DNA of 64,000 bases from Burkholderia lata (GCF_902499335.1 NZ_CABVQK010000022.1:40178-104177); one strand, 5' to 3'. Counted from the stretch's first letter, positions 52,835 through 61,491 are shown. The notes: generated from the sequence alone by a model not told the origin. Numbers and translations: made by a program.

Positions 52835-52892
52835 ATTGGCGATTCATAGGGGAATCCGCCACAATCACCGAATCTGCACCAGGAATCCGCCA
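52835..52892. promoter_or_regulatory. Repeated Lrp-type operator sites
   Basis: GGAATCCGCCA occurs at 52851-52861 and 52882-52892, 31 bp apart (about three helical turns). An inverted, slightly degenerate copy, ATTGGCGATTC, is at 52835-52845. The last site ends two bases before the Lrp start codon. The phasing suits an Lrp octamer controlling both divergent genes. Confidence 0.5.
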
Positions 52893-52894
52893 AT

Positions 52895-53359
52895 ATGACC
52901 GAACTCGACAAAACCGACCGCGCCATCCTTGCCGCGGTGCAGCGCGACGGCCGCCTGCCGATCGCCCGCCTCGCCGACACCGTGGGCCTCTCCGAGACCC
53001 CGTGCGCGCGGCGCCTGAAGCGCCTCGAGAACGACGGCTACATCGAGCGCTACCGCGCGCAGCTGTCGCGCCAGGCGCTCGGTTTCGGCGTCGTTGCGTT
53101 CGTGCTCGTGCGGTTCGCGACGCACGACCGCAAGACCGCCGACCGTTTCGAGCGGGAGGTGATCGGCATCGAGCGGATCCTGGCGTGCCACAACGTGGCC
53201 GGCACCGCGGACTATCTGCTGCAGGTCGTCGCGCGCGATCTCGACGACTACGGCACGTTCCTGCGCGAGTCGCTGCGGATGCTGCCGGGCGTGACGTCGA
53301 TCGAATCGGCGCTGTCGCTGCGCGAGGTCAAGCATGACGCGGGGCTGCCGGTGCCGTGA
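52895..53359 (+). CDS. Lrp/AsnC family regulator
   Basis: Regulator of 154 residues: N-terminal HTH (ELDKTDRAILAAVQRDGRLPIARLADTVGLSETPCARRLKRLENDGYI) and a C-terminal RAM domain (ERILACHNVAGTADYLLQVVARDLDDYGTFLRESLRMLPGV) that binds amino acids and oligomerises. It is divergent from a LysE exporter, so it probably induces export when its amino acid builds up. The presence of repeated sites immediately upstream of its own ATG suggests autoregulation. Confidence 0.9.
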   Translation: MTELDKTDRAILAAVQRDGRLPIARLADTVGLSETPCARRLKRLENDGYIERYRAQLSRQALGFGVVAFVLVRFATHDRKTADRFEREVIGIERILACHNVAGTADYLLQVVARDLDDYGTFLRESLRMLPGVTSIESALSLREVKHDAGLPVP

Positions 53360-53485
53360 TGCGAGCGGGCGGACGCCGCTCGCAAACCGAACCCGGCGCC
53401 CGATCCGTCACTTCGACGCCGATCGATGTGGGCCGCATCGGGCCGCGCCGCCGCAACACTCGTTCACATTGTTGAGGCCGGCGGC

Positions 53486-54403
53486 CTACGCGATGTCGGG
53501 CGGCTGGTGCGCGCGTTCGAGATCCTCGAGAAACGCTTCCACGAGCGGATTGCCGCGCCCGTTGCGCGCGACGACCATGTGGAACGTCACGTCGTAGCGC
53601 AGTTGCTCCGGATTGAGCGGCGTGAGCAACCCTTGTGCGACGTATGGCGCCGCGAAGTGCTGCGGCAGGTAGCCGAGGTGGTGGCCGGACAGGATCAGCA
53701 GCGCGACGGCCTCCATGTTGTCGGCGGTCGCGGTCACGCGGTCGGGCGTCGTCGACATCTGCGCTTCGGGCAGCGGATACGAGCGCCACGCCCATTCGAA
53801 GCCCGCGACGTCGGCCGGCGTCAGCGCGCCGGCGCCGTCGAACAGCGGATGGCCGCGCCCGCAGTACGCGACCTGGCGCTCGATGAACAGCGGCGTGTAG
53901 TGCAGCGACGGCACCCGGTGCCAGAAGTAGCCGACCGCGATCTGGATCTCGTCGCTCAGCAGTCGCTCCTCGAGATCGCCCGGCGCGCGCACGGAGATCG
54001 AGAATCGCACGGCCTCGTCGCGGGTGCGGAACGCGGCGATCGCCTCGGCGATCCGCGCGTTCTGGCTCACCGGCGTATGGCCGATCAGGCCGATGTTCAG
54101 CGTGCCGACCAGCTGGCGGTCCATATGCCGCGCGGCCATCCCGAATTCGTCGAGCGCCGCGAGCAGCTTGCGGCTCATCGCGTGGAAGCGCTCACCCTTC
54201 GGCGTAAGCCGGAAACCGCTGCGGCCGCGCTCGCAGAGCCGGTAGCCGAGCCGCGTCTCGAGCGACGAAAGCTGCGCGCTGATCGTCGACTGCCCGACGT
54301 TCAGCACGGCCTGCGCGGCCGATACGCCGCCCGCGTCCGTGACCGCGAGAAACACGCGGATCAACCGCAGATCGAGGGTCGACAGATTCCCCAGCACGCT
54401 CAT
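53486..54403 (-). CDS. LysR-family regulator of the agmatinase/guanidino operon
   Basis: LysR-type regulator of 305 residues. The HTH is LDLRLIRVFLAVTDAGGVSAAQAVLNVGQSTISAQLSSLETRLGYRL; the effector domain begins near GTLNIGLIGHTPVSQNA. The first ATG abuts the purine-rich GAAGGGG, so the true start may instead be the GTG two codons in, which is better spaced. It is divergent from an agmatinase-family gene and a palindrome lies 11 bp upstream, as expected for an activator that also controls itself. A guanidino-compound effector is inferred. Confidence 0.85.
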   Translation of the reverse strand: MSVLGNLSTLDLRLIRVFLAVTDAGGVSAAQAVLNVGQSTISAQLSSLETRLGYRLCERGRSGFRLTPKGERFHAMSRKLLAALDEFGMAARHMDRQLVGTLNIGLIGHTPVSQNARIAEAIAAFRTRDEAVRFSISVRAPGDLEERLLSDEIQIAVGYFWHRVPSLHYTPLFIERQVAYCGRGHPLFDGAGALTPADVAGFEWAWRSYPLPEAQMSTTPDRVTATADNMEAVALLILSGHHLGYLPQHFAAPYVAQGLLTPLNPEQLRYDVTFHMVVARNGRGNPLVEAFLEDLERAHQPPDIA

Positions 54404-54414
54404 CCCCTTCCATA

Positions 54415-54432
54415 CATCGATGAAAATCGATG
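54415..54432. promoter_or_regulatory. Palindromic LysR operator candidate
   Basis: CATCGAT (54415-54421) and ATCGATG (54426-54432) form a perfect inverted repeat with a 4-bp spacer, in the 132-bp gap between the LysR and ureohydrolase genes. Confidence 0.5.
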
Positions 54433-54535
54433 TTTACGTCGATATCTTCGCATTCTTCTTTCCCGGCGGAGCGCGTAAAACTGTGCGCCAAGCCGCGTCG
54501 CATGATACGGCAACCCCACATCGGAAGAGACAGCC

Positions 54536-55492
54536 ATGAACGACCACACCCATTTCCAGCCGCTCGGCGGCAATGAAATGCCGCGCTGCGGCGGCATCGC
54601 GACGATGATGCGCCTGCCGCACGTGGCGAGCGCCGAAGGCCTCGACGCCTGCTTCGTCGGCGTGCCGTTCGATCTCGGCACCTCCAACCGCACCGGCGCG
54701 CGCTTCGGCCCGCGCCAGATCCGCACCGAATCCGTGCTGCTGCGCCCGTACAACATGGCCACGCGCGCGGCCCCTTTCGACTCGCTGCAGATCGCCGACA
54801 TCGGCGACGTCGCGATCAATCCGTACAACCTGCACGATTCCATCGCACGCATCGAAGCCGCATATGACGCGATCCTCGAGCACGACTGCAAGCCGATCAC
54901 GCTCGGCGGCGACCATACGATCGCGCTGCCGATCCTGCGCGCGATCCACCGCAAGCACGGCAAGGTTGCATTGATCCACGTCGATGCACACGCCGACGTG
55001 AACGACACGATGATGGGCGAAAAGATCGCGCACGGCACGCCGTTCCGCCGCGCGGTCGAGGAAGGCCTGCTGCACGGCGACAAGGTCACGCAGATCGGCC
55101 TGCGCGGCACCGGCTACGCGGCCGAGGATTTCGACTGGTGCCGCGAGCAGGGCTTCCGCGTCGTCCAGGCGGAGGAATGCTGGAACAAGTCGCTCGCGCC
55201 GCTGATGGAGGAAGTGCGCGCGCGCGTCGGCGACACGCCCGTCTACATCACCTTCGACATCGACGGCATCGATCCGGCCTACGCGCCGGGCACCGGCACG
55301 CCGGAAATCGCGGGCCTCACGGTGCCGCAGGCGCTCGAGATCATCCGCGGCGCGAAGGGGCTGAACATCGTGGGCTGCGATCTCGTCGAAGTCGCGCCGC
55401 CGTACGACCCGTTCGGCACCACGGCGCTGCTCGGCGCGAACCTCGCGTACGAGCTGCTGTGCGTGCTGCCGGGCGTCGCGTACCGCGACTGA
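54536..55492 (+). CDS. speB: Agmatinase / guanidinobutyrase (ureohydrolase)
   Basis: Binuclear-manganese hydrolase of 318 residues that removes urea from a guanidino substrate. The metal ligands are present: GGDH (His127), HVDAHADVND (Asp150, His152, Asp154) and DIDGIDPAYAPGTGTPE. From memory, the N-terminus PLGGNEMPRCGGIATMMRLP is very like GbuA/GpuA (guanidinobutyrase and guanidinopropionase) of Pseudomonas, so gbuA may be the better name; family members are commonly labelled speB. The divergent LysR gene and a downstream transporter match a catabolic gene rather than polyamine synthesis. Confidence 0.8.
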   Translation: MNDHTHFQPLGGNEMPRCGGIATMMRLPHVASAEGLDACFVGVPFDLGTSNRTGARFGPRQIRTESVLLRPYNMATRAAPFDSLQIADIGDVAINPYNLHDSIARIEAAYDAILEHDCKPITLGGDHTIALPILRAIHRKHGKVALIHVDAHADVNDTMMGEKIAHGTPFRRAVEEGLLHGDKVTQIGLRGTGYAAEDFDWCREQGFRVVQAEECWNKSLAPLMEEVRARVGDTPVYITFDIDGIDPAYAPGTGTPEIAGLTVPQALEIIRGAKGLNIVGCDLVEVAPPYDPFGTTALLGANLAYELLCVLPGVAYRD

Positions 55493-55547
55493 TCCCCGCA
55501 CCGCCACCTATTCCAAATCAGAGGATTCAAGAGGAGCACAAATAAAG

Positions 55548-56873
55548 ATGGGGACTTCCGTCAAGCAACCCAAGCGGGCGGCGCTCGCGTCGTTCGTCGG
55601 CACCACGATCGAGTGGTACGACTTCTATAGCTACGCGACCGCCGCCGCCATCGTGTTCGGGCCGCTGTTCTTTCCCGGCGAAAACCGCTTCATCAGCCTG
55701 CTCGCATCGTTCGGCTCGTTCGCGGTCGGCTTCTTCGCGCGGCCGCTCGGCGGCGTGATGTTCGGCTACCTCGGCGACCGCTTCGGCCGCAAGCGTTCGC
55801 TGCTCGCGACGCTGATGCTGATGGCCGTGTCGACGGTCGCGATCGGCCTGCTGCCGACCCATGCGCAAGCCGGTGTGATCGCACCGATCCTGCTCGTGCT
55901 GATGCGCGTGCTGCAAGGCATCGCGGTCGGCGGCGAATGGGGCGGCGCGGTACTGCTCGCCGGCGAGCATGCGCCGGAAGGCAAGCGCACGTTCTTCGCA
56001 TCGTTCGCACAGCTCGGCAGCGCGAGCGGCCTGATCCTGTCGATGCTCGCATTCGGCGCGATCAGCACGCTGTCGAAGGAAGACATGATGAGCTGGGGCT
56101 GGCGCGTGCCGTTCCTGGCAAGTTCCGTACTGCTGATCGTCGGCTTCGTGATCCGTGCGAGCGTGTCGGAATCGCCCGAGTTCGAGGAAATCAAGAAGAG
56201 CGGCAACATCGCGCAGAAACCGCTGCGAGAAGCGCTCAAGTACTGGCCGCTGCTGCTGCTCGCGATCGGCGCGAACGTGTACGGCATCGCCGGCGTGTAT
56301 TTCAGCAACATCTTCATGATCAGCTATGCGACGCAGTTCCTGTCGCTCGACCGGTCGATGGTGCTGCATTGCATGACGATCGTCGCCGTGCTGCAGTTCG
56401 TCGTGCAGCTCGCGGCCGCGTTTCTCGCGCAGCGCTTCGGCACCACGCGCGTGCTGCTGATCACCGGCGCATGGGCCGCGATCGTCCCGTTCGTCATGCT
56501 GCCGCTCGTGCACATGGGCACGCCGCTGTCGATCACAGTCGGCGTCGGCCTCGCGACGCTCGCGGAATCGGGCTACTACTCGGTGGTCGCGGGCTTCGTC
56601 AGCGGCATCTTCGTCGCTCGCATCCGCTACACGGCGATCTCGATCGCGTACCAGGTGTGCGGCGCACTCGCCGGCGGCCTCACGCCGCTCGTCGCGACCA
56701 TCATCGCGCAGAACACCGCGCCGCAATGGTGGCCGCTCGCGCTCCAGTACACCAGCGCCGCGATCCTGTCGTCGTTGTGCGTGTGGCTGATCTCGCGGCG
56801 TGTGAGCATCGACGATGCGGGTGCGCCCCGCAAGGTGGCCGACACGTTGCCGCACGCAGTACGCACTGCGTAA
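55548..56873 (+). CDS. MHS-family MFS transporter (guanidino-compound uptake candidate)
   Basis: Twelve-helix inner-membrane symporter of 441 residues. The start of helix 1 (ASFVGTTIEWYDFYSYATAAAIVFGPLFFP) and the loop GYLGDRFGRKRS are signatures of the metabolite:H+ symporter family, which includes shikimate, proline/betaine and citrate carriers. It is 55 bp downstream of the ureohydrolase and probably cotranscribed, so agmatine, 4-guanidinobutyrate or a related compound is a reasonable guess. A strong terminator follows. Confidence 0.85.
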   Translation: MGTSVKQPKRAALASFVGTTIEWYDFYSYATAAAIVFGPLFFPGENRFISLLASFGSFAVGFFARPLGGVMFGYLGDRFGRKRSLLATLMLMAVSTVAIGLLPTHAQAGVIAPILLVLMRVLQGIAVGGEWGGAVLLAGEHAPEGKRTFFASFAQLGSASGLILSMLAFGAISTLSKEDMMSWGWRVPFLASSVLLIVGFVIRASVSESPEFEEIKKSGNIAQKPLREALKYWPLLLLAIGANVYGIAGVYFSNIFMISYATQFLSLDRSMVLHCMTIVAVLQFVVQLAAAFLAQRFGTTRVLLITGAWAAIVPFVMLPLVHMGTPLSITVGVGLATLAESGYYSVVAGFVSGIFVARIRYTAISIAYQVCGALAGGLTPLVATIIAQNTAPQWWPLALQYTSAAILSSLCVWLISRRVSIDDAGAPRKVADTLPHAVRTA

Positions 56874-56926
56874 CGCACACGTGCACCGGGCTGGCGGCTT
56901 CGCCCGCCCGGGCCTCGTACATCCGG

Positions 56927-56956
56927 GGGCGGCCGTCTGGCCGCCCTTCTTGTTTT
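56927..56956 (+). terminator. Intrinsic terminator after the MHS transporter
   Basis: GGGCGGCC (56927-56934) pairs perfectly with GGCCGCCC (56939-56946), with loop GTCT, followed by TTCTTGTTTT. It also lies just beyond the end of the convergent metE gene. Confidence 0.85.
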
Positions 56957-56972
56957 CCGGACCGCGCCCCGA

Positions 56973-59267
56973 TCAGTGCACCTGGTTGCGCAGCGTCTTC
57001 GCGGCGGCGACCATGTTCGTCAGCGCCGGAATTACCTCCGCCCACTGGCGCGTCTTCAGGCCGCAGTCCGGGTTCACCCACAGGCGTTCCGCCGGAATCC
57101 GTTCAGCCGCCTTCTTCATCAGGCCGACGATGTGCTCCTGCGTCGGGATGTTCGGCGAGTGAATGTCGTACACGCCCGGCCCGATTTCGTTCGGATACTT
57201 GAAGTTGTCGAACGCGTCGAGCAGCTCCATGTCCGAGCGCGAGGTCTCGATCGTGATCACGTCCGCATCCATGTCGGCGATCGACGCGATGATGTCGTTG
57301 AACTCCGAATAACACATGTGCGTGTGGATCTGCGTATCGTCCTGCACGCCGTTCGCGGTGATGCGGAACGATTCGACCGCCCACTTCAGGTACTCGCCCC
57401 ACTGCGCTCGGCGCAGCGGCAGCCCTTCGCGCAGCGCAGCCTCGTCGATCTGGATCACGCGCACGCCGGCCTTCTCGAGATCGAGCACTTCCTCGCGGAT
57501 CGCCAGCGCGAGCTGGTAGCACGACACCGAGCGCGGCTGGTCGTCGCGCACGAACGACCAGTTCAGGATCGTCACGGGGCCGGTCAGCATGCCCTTCATC
57601 GGCTTGTTCGTCAGCGACTGCGCATACGTGATCCATTCGACCGTCATCGCCTTCGGGCGGCTGATGTCGCCGAACAGGATCGGCGGCTTCACGCAGCGCG
57701 AACCGTACGACTGCACCCAGCCGAACTGGCTGAACGCGTAGCCGTCGAGCTGCTCGCCGAAGTATTCGACCATGTCGTTGCGTTCGGCTTCGCCGTGCAC
57801 GAGCACATCGAGTTCGAGCGATTCCTGTTCGCGGACGCTGCGTTCGATCTCGGCCTGCATCGCCGCGCGGTAACCGGCCTCATCCAGCGCGCCGGCCTTG
57901 AACTGGCTGCGGGCCTGGCGGATTGTGCCGGTCTGCGGGAACGAGCCGATCGTTGTCGTCGGGAACGCCGGCAGGTTCAGGCGTGCCGACTGCTTCGGCG
58001 CGCGCTGCGTGTAGGGGCTCACGCGGTTGCCGAGCTGCGCGTCGATCCGGGCGATCGCGGCCTTCACCGCCGGGTTGTTCACGCGCGGCGAATTGCGGCG
58101 CGAATGAATCGCGGCGGCGTTCGCGGCCAGCGCATCGGCCACCTTGTCGCGACCTTCGTTCAGTGCGGTTGCGAGCACTTTCAGCTCGTCGAGCTTCTGC
58201 AGCGCGAACGCGAGCCACGAACGGATTTCCGCATCGAGCTTGTCCTCGCTCGCGAGATCGACCGGCACGTGCAGCAGCGAGCACGACGGCGCGAGCCACA
58301 GGCGCTCGCCCAGTTGCTTCGCGAGCGGTTCGAGCCAGTCGAGCGTCGCGTTCAGGTCCGTCTTCCAGATGTTGCGGCCGTTGATCGCGCCCACTGACAG
58401 CACGCGCTCGGCCGGCAGTTCACGCACCAGTGCGTCGACTTCGCCGCGTGCGTTGATCGCATCCACATGCAGGCCGTCGACCGGCAGCGAGCTCGCCAGC
58501 GCCAGGTTGTCCTGAAGCTGGCCGAAGTACGTCGCGAGCAGCACCTTGATGCGGCGCGTTTCGAGCGCGGCGTACGCGGTCTTGAATGCTTGTTGCCACT
58601 CGGCGTCGAGTTCGGTGACGAGAATCGGTTCGTCGATCTGCACCCATTCGACACCTTGCGCGGTCAGCGTGTCGAGCAGCGCACCGTACACCGGCAGCAG
58701 CTTCGGCAGCAGTGCGAGGCGGTCGGAATCGTCCTTCGCCTTGCCGAGCCACAGGTACGTGACGGGGCCGAGGATCACCGGCTTCGCGGCCACGCCCTGC
58801 GCCAGGGCTTCCGCCAGTTGCTGGAGCAGGCGCGACGGGTCGAGCGAGAAGTTCGTGTCCGCGTGGAATTCCGGCACGATGTAGTGGTAGTTCGTGTCGA
58901 ACCACTTCGTCATTTCACCGGCCGCGACCCCGCCGCAGCACGCGGCATGCTCTTCCGCCGACTGCGCCGAACGGCCGCGCGCGACACGGAAATAGTTGTC
59001 GAGCACGTCGCCGTGGAAGCCCTGCACGCGCTTCGGCAGGTTGCCGAGCGTGAAGCTCATGTCGAGCACCTGATCGTAGAACGCGAAGTCGCCGATCGGC
59101 GCCAGGTCAAGGTCGCGCTGATCGTTCCAGTGACGCTGGCGCAGCTCGGCGCCAAGCGCCTTCAGCTCGTCGCGCGACGATTCGCCTTTCCAGTAGCGTT
59201 CGAGACCGAACTTGAGTTCGCGCTTCGCGCCGATGCGCGGAAAACCGAGGTTGTGTGTCGTGACCAT
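56973..59267 (-). CDS. metE: Cobalamin-independent methionine synthase
   Basis: Cytoplasmic enzyme of 764 residues that transfers the methyl group from 5-methyltetrahydropteroyl-triglutamate to homocysteine without vitamin B12. The N-terminal half starts MVTTHNLGFPRIGAKRELK; the catalytic half contains PTTTIGSFPQT, HTHMCYSEFNDI (zinc His and Cys) and WVNPDCGLKTR (zinc Cys). The frame opens 18 codons earlier, but family members begin at the MVTTH or equivalent Met. It is divergent from metR over a palindrome. No cobalamin riboswitch is found upstream of it. Confidence 0.95.
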   Translation of the reverse strand: MVTTHNLGFPRIGAKRELKFGLERYWKGESSRDELKALGAELRQRHWNDQRDLDLAPIGDFAFYDQVLDMSFTLGNLPKRVQGFHGDVLDNYFRVARGRSAQSAEEHAACCGGVAAGEMTKWFDTNYHYIVPEFHADTNFSLDPSRLLQQLAEALAQGVAAKPVILGPVTYLWLGKAKDDSDRLALLPKLLPVYGALLDTLTAQGVEWVQIDEPILVTELDAEWQQAFKTAYAALETRRIKVLLATYFGQLQDNLALASSLPVDGLHVDAINARGEVDALVRELPAERVLSVGAINGRNIWKTDLNATLDWLEPLAKQLGERLWLAPSCSLLHVPVDLASEDKLDAEIRSWLAFALQKLDELKVLATALNEGRDKVADALAANAAAIHSRRNSPRVNNPAVKAAIARIDAQLGNRVSPYTQRAPKQSARLNLPAFPTTTIGSFPQTGTIRQARSQFKAGALDEAGYRAAMQAEIERSVREQESLELDVLVHGEAERNDMVEYFGEQLDGYAFSQFGWVQSYGSRCVKPPILFGDISRPKAMTVEWITYAQSLTNKPMKGMLTGPVTILNWSFVRDDQPRSVSCYQLALAIREEVLDLEKAGVRVIQIDEAALREGLPLRRAQWGEYLKWAVESFRITANGVQDDTQIHTHMCYSEFNDIIASIADMDADVITIETSRSDMELLDAFDNFKYPNEIGPGVYDIHSPNIPTQEHIVGLMKKAAERIPAERLWVNPDCGLKTRQWAEVIPALTNMVAAAKTLRNQVH

Positions 59268-59315
59268 GAGCTGTCGTCCAGAAGAAATTTGAAGATCCGG
59301 CAGCCATGATAGGGA

Positions 59316-59349
59316 TTTCAAACCATGAAATAAAATGGCATTATTTCAT
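59316..59349. promoter_or_regulatory. MetR operator region between metE and metR
   Basis: ATGAAATAA (59325-59333) and TTATTTCAT (59341-59349) are perfect 9-bp inverted arms with a 7-bp spacer. An overlapping TTTCA-N5-TGAAA lies at 59316-59330. The 127-bp gap is AT-rich compared with its flanks, as expected for a LysR-type shared control region. Confidence 0.65.
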
Positions 59350-59394
59350 TCATCCATTAAAGTTATTCATGTATCTGTTGCGCGAGCGCTAACC

Positions 59395-60303
59395 ATGCTG
59401 GAACGATTCCATCTCGTCGTCATTCGTGAAGTCGAGCGTCAGGGCTCGCTGACCGCGGCCGCCAATGCGCTGCACCTCACGCAATCGGCGCTCAGCCATA
59501 CCGTCCGGAAAATCGAGCAGCAGCTCGGCACGCCGATCTGGGATCGGGAGGGTCGCGGCCTGCGGCTCACGCAGGGCGGACAGTATTTGCTGAAGCTGGC
59601 GAACCGGCTGCTGCCGCAGTTCGAGCTCGCCGAGGAGCGGATGAAGCAGTACGCGAAGGGTGAACGCGGCACGCTGCGCATCGGGATGGAGTGCCACCCG
59701 TGCTACCAGTGGCTGCTGAAGGTCGTGTCGCCCTACCTGTCGCGCTGGCCCGACGTCGACGTGGACGTGAAGCAGCGCTTCCAGTTCGGCGGCATCGGCG
59801 CGCTGTTCGGCTATGACATCGACGTGCTCGTGACGCCCGATCCGCTGAACAAGCCGGGCCTGCGCTTCGACCCTGTGTTCGACTACGAGCAGGTGCTGGT
59901 GGTCGCCGATTCACATCGGTTCGCGAACGCCGACTACGTGACGCCCGAGCAGCTGACCGACGAGATCCTGATCACCTACCCGGTCGAAACCGACCGGCTC
60001 GACATCTACAACCAGTTCCTGACGCCGGCCGGCATCGTGCCGAGGCGGCACAAGTCGATCGAGACGACCGACATCATGCTGCAGATGGTGGCGAGCGGGC
60101 GCGGCGTGGCCGCGCTGCCGAGGTGGCTTGCCGACGAATACGCGGACCGGATGCCGGTCGTGCCGGTCAAGCTCGGCAAGAAGGGAATCGCGAAGCAGAT
60201 CTTCCTCGGCATCCGCGACACGGATGCATCGATCGACTATCTGGCCGCGTTCGTCGCGCTGGCGCGCGAGTCGACGTGGAGCGCGCCGCGCATGCTGCGC
60301 TAG
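59395..60303 (+). CDS. metR: MetR, LysR-type activator of methionine synthesis
   Basis: Regulator of 302 residues with the MetR signature N-terminus MLERFHLVVIREVERQGSLTAAANALHLTQSALSHTVRKIEQQLG and the effector-domain motif MECHPCYQWL, where homocysteine acts. I chose the Met at 59395 because MetR proteins start there; the frame runs 20 codons further upstream through the operator. It is divergent from metE, its classical target. It ends 22 bp from the convergent cbtA gene. Confidence 0.92.
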   Translation: MLERFHLVVIREVERQGSLTAAANALHLTQSALSHTVRKIEQQLGTPIWDREGRGLRLTQGGQYLLKLANRLLPQFELAEERMKQYAKGERGTLRIGMECHPCYQWLLKVVSPYLSRWPDVDVDVKQRFQFGGIGALFGYDIDVLVTPDPLNKPGLRFDPVFDYEQVLVVADSHRFANADYVTPEQLTDEILITYPVETDRLDIYNQFLTPAGIVPRRHKSIETTDIMLQMVASGRGVAALPRWLADEYADRMPVVPVKLGKKGIAKQIFLGIRDTDASIDYLAAFVALARESTWSAPRMLR

Positions 60304-60325
60304 GCGCGCCCGGTTCTCAAGTGCG

Positions 60326-61048
60326 TCAGGCCGCGCGCACGCCGACGCGTTCGCTGCGCTCGACCCACGCACCGAACAACAGGCCGATCGTCGTCCACAT
60401 GATCACCTGCATGCCGATGGCCGCCACGCGGAACTTCCACAGCAAGGCCGCCGGGAAATCGGCCGGCAACTCGCTGACCGACGGCAGCCCGATCTGCACG
60501 GCCGCGATGATCGCGACGAACACGAGCCCGGCGACGATCGACGCGTTCCACTGCCCGAGCTTCGCCAGCAGATGGCGGCGCACGCTGACCGAGAACACCA
60601 TCGTCGCGACCGAGATCGCAATCATCAGGAAGAACAACCCCGTGCGATAGCCGATCGTGTCGGGGTCTCCAACCGACGGCGGATTGGCCGGGTACTTGAT
60701 GTTCGGCACGATCACGAGCGCGACGAACGACGCCAGCGCGAGCCACGCAGCCAGCGGCCGTGCCGGGAGACGGCTGCCTCGGCCATACGCATATGCAAAG
60801 ACCAGCGAGAACAGCCCGCCGAATGCCGCGCCGTAGGTCACGACGCCCGTCAGCAGACCGAGGCCGGCTTGCGTGTGGCGGCTGACCAGTTCGGGTTCCG
60901 GTGCTTCGCCGTGGGTGGCTTCGGTTTTTTCTTCGAAGGAGATTGCCTGATCGACTTGCGGTTCGCCGACGACTTTCGCGAAACCGAACGTGAGGAGGCC
61001 TGCGGCGATGCCTGCGAGCATCCCGCGCATGAGCAGCTTTCCGACCAT
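60326..61048 (-). CDS. cbtA: Cobalt transporter subunit CbtA
   Basis: Integral membrane protein of 240 residues with about six helices, of the family predicted to import cobalt for vitamin B12. MVGKLLMRGMLAGIAAGLLTFGFAKVVGEPQVDQAI is the typical first helix, followed by an acidic loop with histidines (EEKTEATHGEAPEPELVSRHTQAG), then GLLTGVVTYGAAFGGLF and WRV-type later helices. GGAG precedes the ATG. It follows cbtB by 13 bp and is read from the riboswitch-controlled promoter. No ATPase partner is needed in this family. Confidence 0.85.
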   Translation of the reverse strand: MVGKLLMRGMLAGIAAGLLTFGFAKVVGEPQVDQAISFEEKTEATHGEAPEPELVSRHTQAGLGLLTGVVTYGAAFGGLFSLVFAYAYGRGSRLPARPLAAWLALASFVALVIVPNIKYPANPPSVGDPDTIGYRTGLFFLMIAISVATMVFSVSVRRHLLAKLGQWNASIVAGLVFVAIIAAVQIGLPSVSELPADFPAALLWKFRVAAIGMQVIMWTTIGLLFGAWVERSERVGVRAA

Positions 61049-61061
61049 CGTGAGCTCCGCG

Positions 61062-61271
61062 TCAGTGGCAGGGGAAGCCGAGCAGATGGCGGCCGTCGTG
61101 GACGAACTCGTGGACATACATGCCCGGCACGAGCGACGTCGCACCTTGTTCCGCACCGACGAAATACAGTGCGAGCAACAGGATCAGGCCGACGAACACG
61201 GCCCACGGCAACAGTTCACGGACGGGGATGGGTGCCGGCACGACCGCCGGCTTCAGCACTGCTTCGCTCAT
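61062..61271 (-). CDS. cbtB: Cobalt transporter small subunit CbtB
   Basis: Membrane protein of 69 residues with one helix (about 22-40, AVFVGLILLLALYFVGA) and a His-rich C-terminus MYVHEFVHDGRHLLGFPCH, the CbtB hallmark and a likely cobalt ligand. A GAGGTG ribosome site lies five bases before the ATG, next to a GGGG/CCCC hairpin that could mask it. It is the first gene of the cbtBA operon beneath the cobalamin riboswitch. Confidence 0.88.
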   Translation of the reverse strand: MSEAVLKPAVVPAPIPVRELLPWAVFVGLILLLALYFVGAEQGATSLVPGMYVHEFVHDGRHLLGFPCH

Positions 61272-61312
61272 GGATGCACCTCAGGGGAATCGCGCCCCGA
61301 CAAATGTTGGAT

Positions 61313-61407
61313 GGGTACGAAGGCAGGTCTGGCTTCCGGGATCATGGATCACCGGTTACAGTGGCGCGACCGCGCCGGGATTGCACCGGCTTCCGCGTTT
61401 CGTATCC
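61313..61407 (-). promoter_or_regulatory. Cobalamin (B12) riboswitch
   Basis: Read on the minus strand this leader has the conserved cobalamin-riboswitch core: GGAAGCCGGTGCAATCCCGG (61391-61372 region), then CGCCACTGTAACCGG, and the B12 box CCCGGAAGCCAGACC. Closing arms GGATACGAA (61407-61399) and TTCGTACCC (61321-61313) pair with one mismatch as P1. It ends 41 nt before cbtB, and a GGGG/CCCC hairpin at 61284-61298 touches the ribosome site, suggesting translational control. With B12 bound, cbtBA expression should fall. Confidence 0.9.
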
Positions 61408-61412
61408 GGCGA

Positions 61413-61441
61413 ATTGTACGCGCGAACGTTCGCGTATTGAA
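61413..61441 (-). promoter_or_regulatory. Promoter of the cbtBA transcript with an internal palindrome
   Basis: On the minus strand TTCAAT (61441-61436) and TACAAT (61418-61413) are 17 bp apart, giving a start of transcription near 61406, the first base of the riboswitch. The spacer contains a perfect 14-bp palindrome CGCGAACGTTCGCG (61421-61434). Confidence 0.55.
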
Positions 61442-61491
61442 GCGGCGGCAGGTGGACGAGTGCGTCCGTCCCGGATCATCCGAAAACCGAC

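Noticed and set aside
59268..59394. Search for a cobalamin riboswitch upstream of metE
   Set aside because: No B12-box or core motifs; the gap is accounted for by the MetR palindromes.
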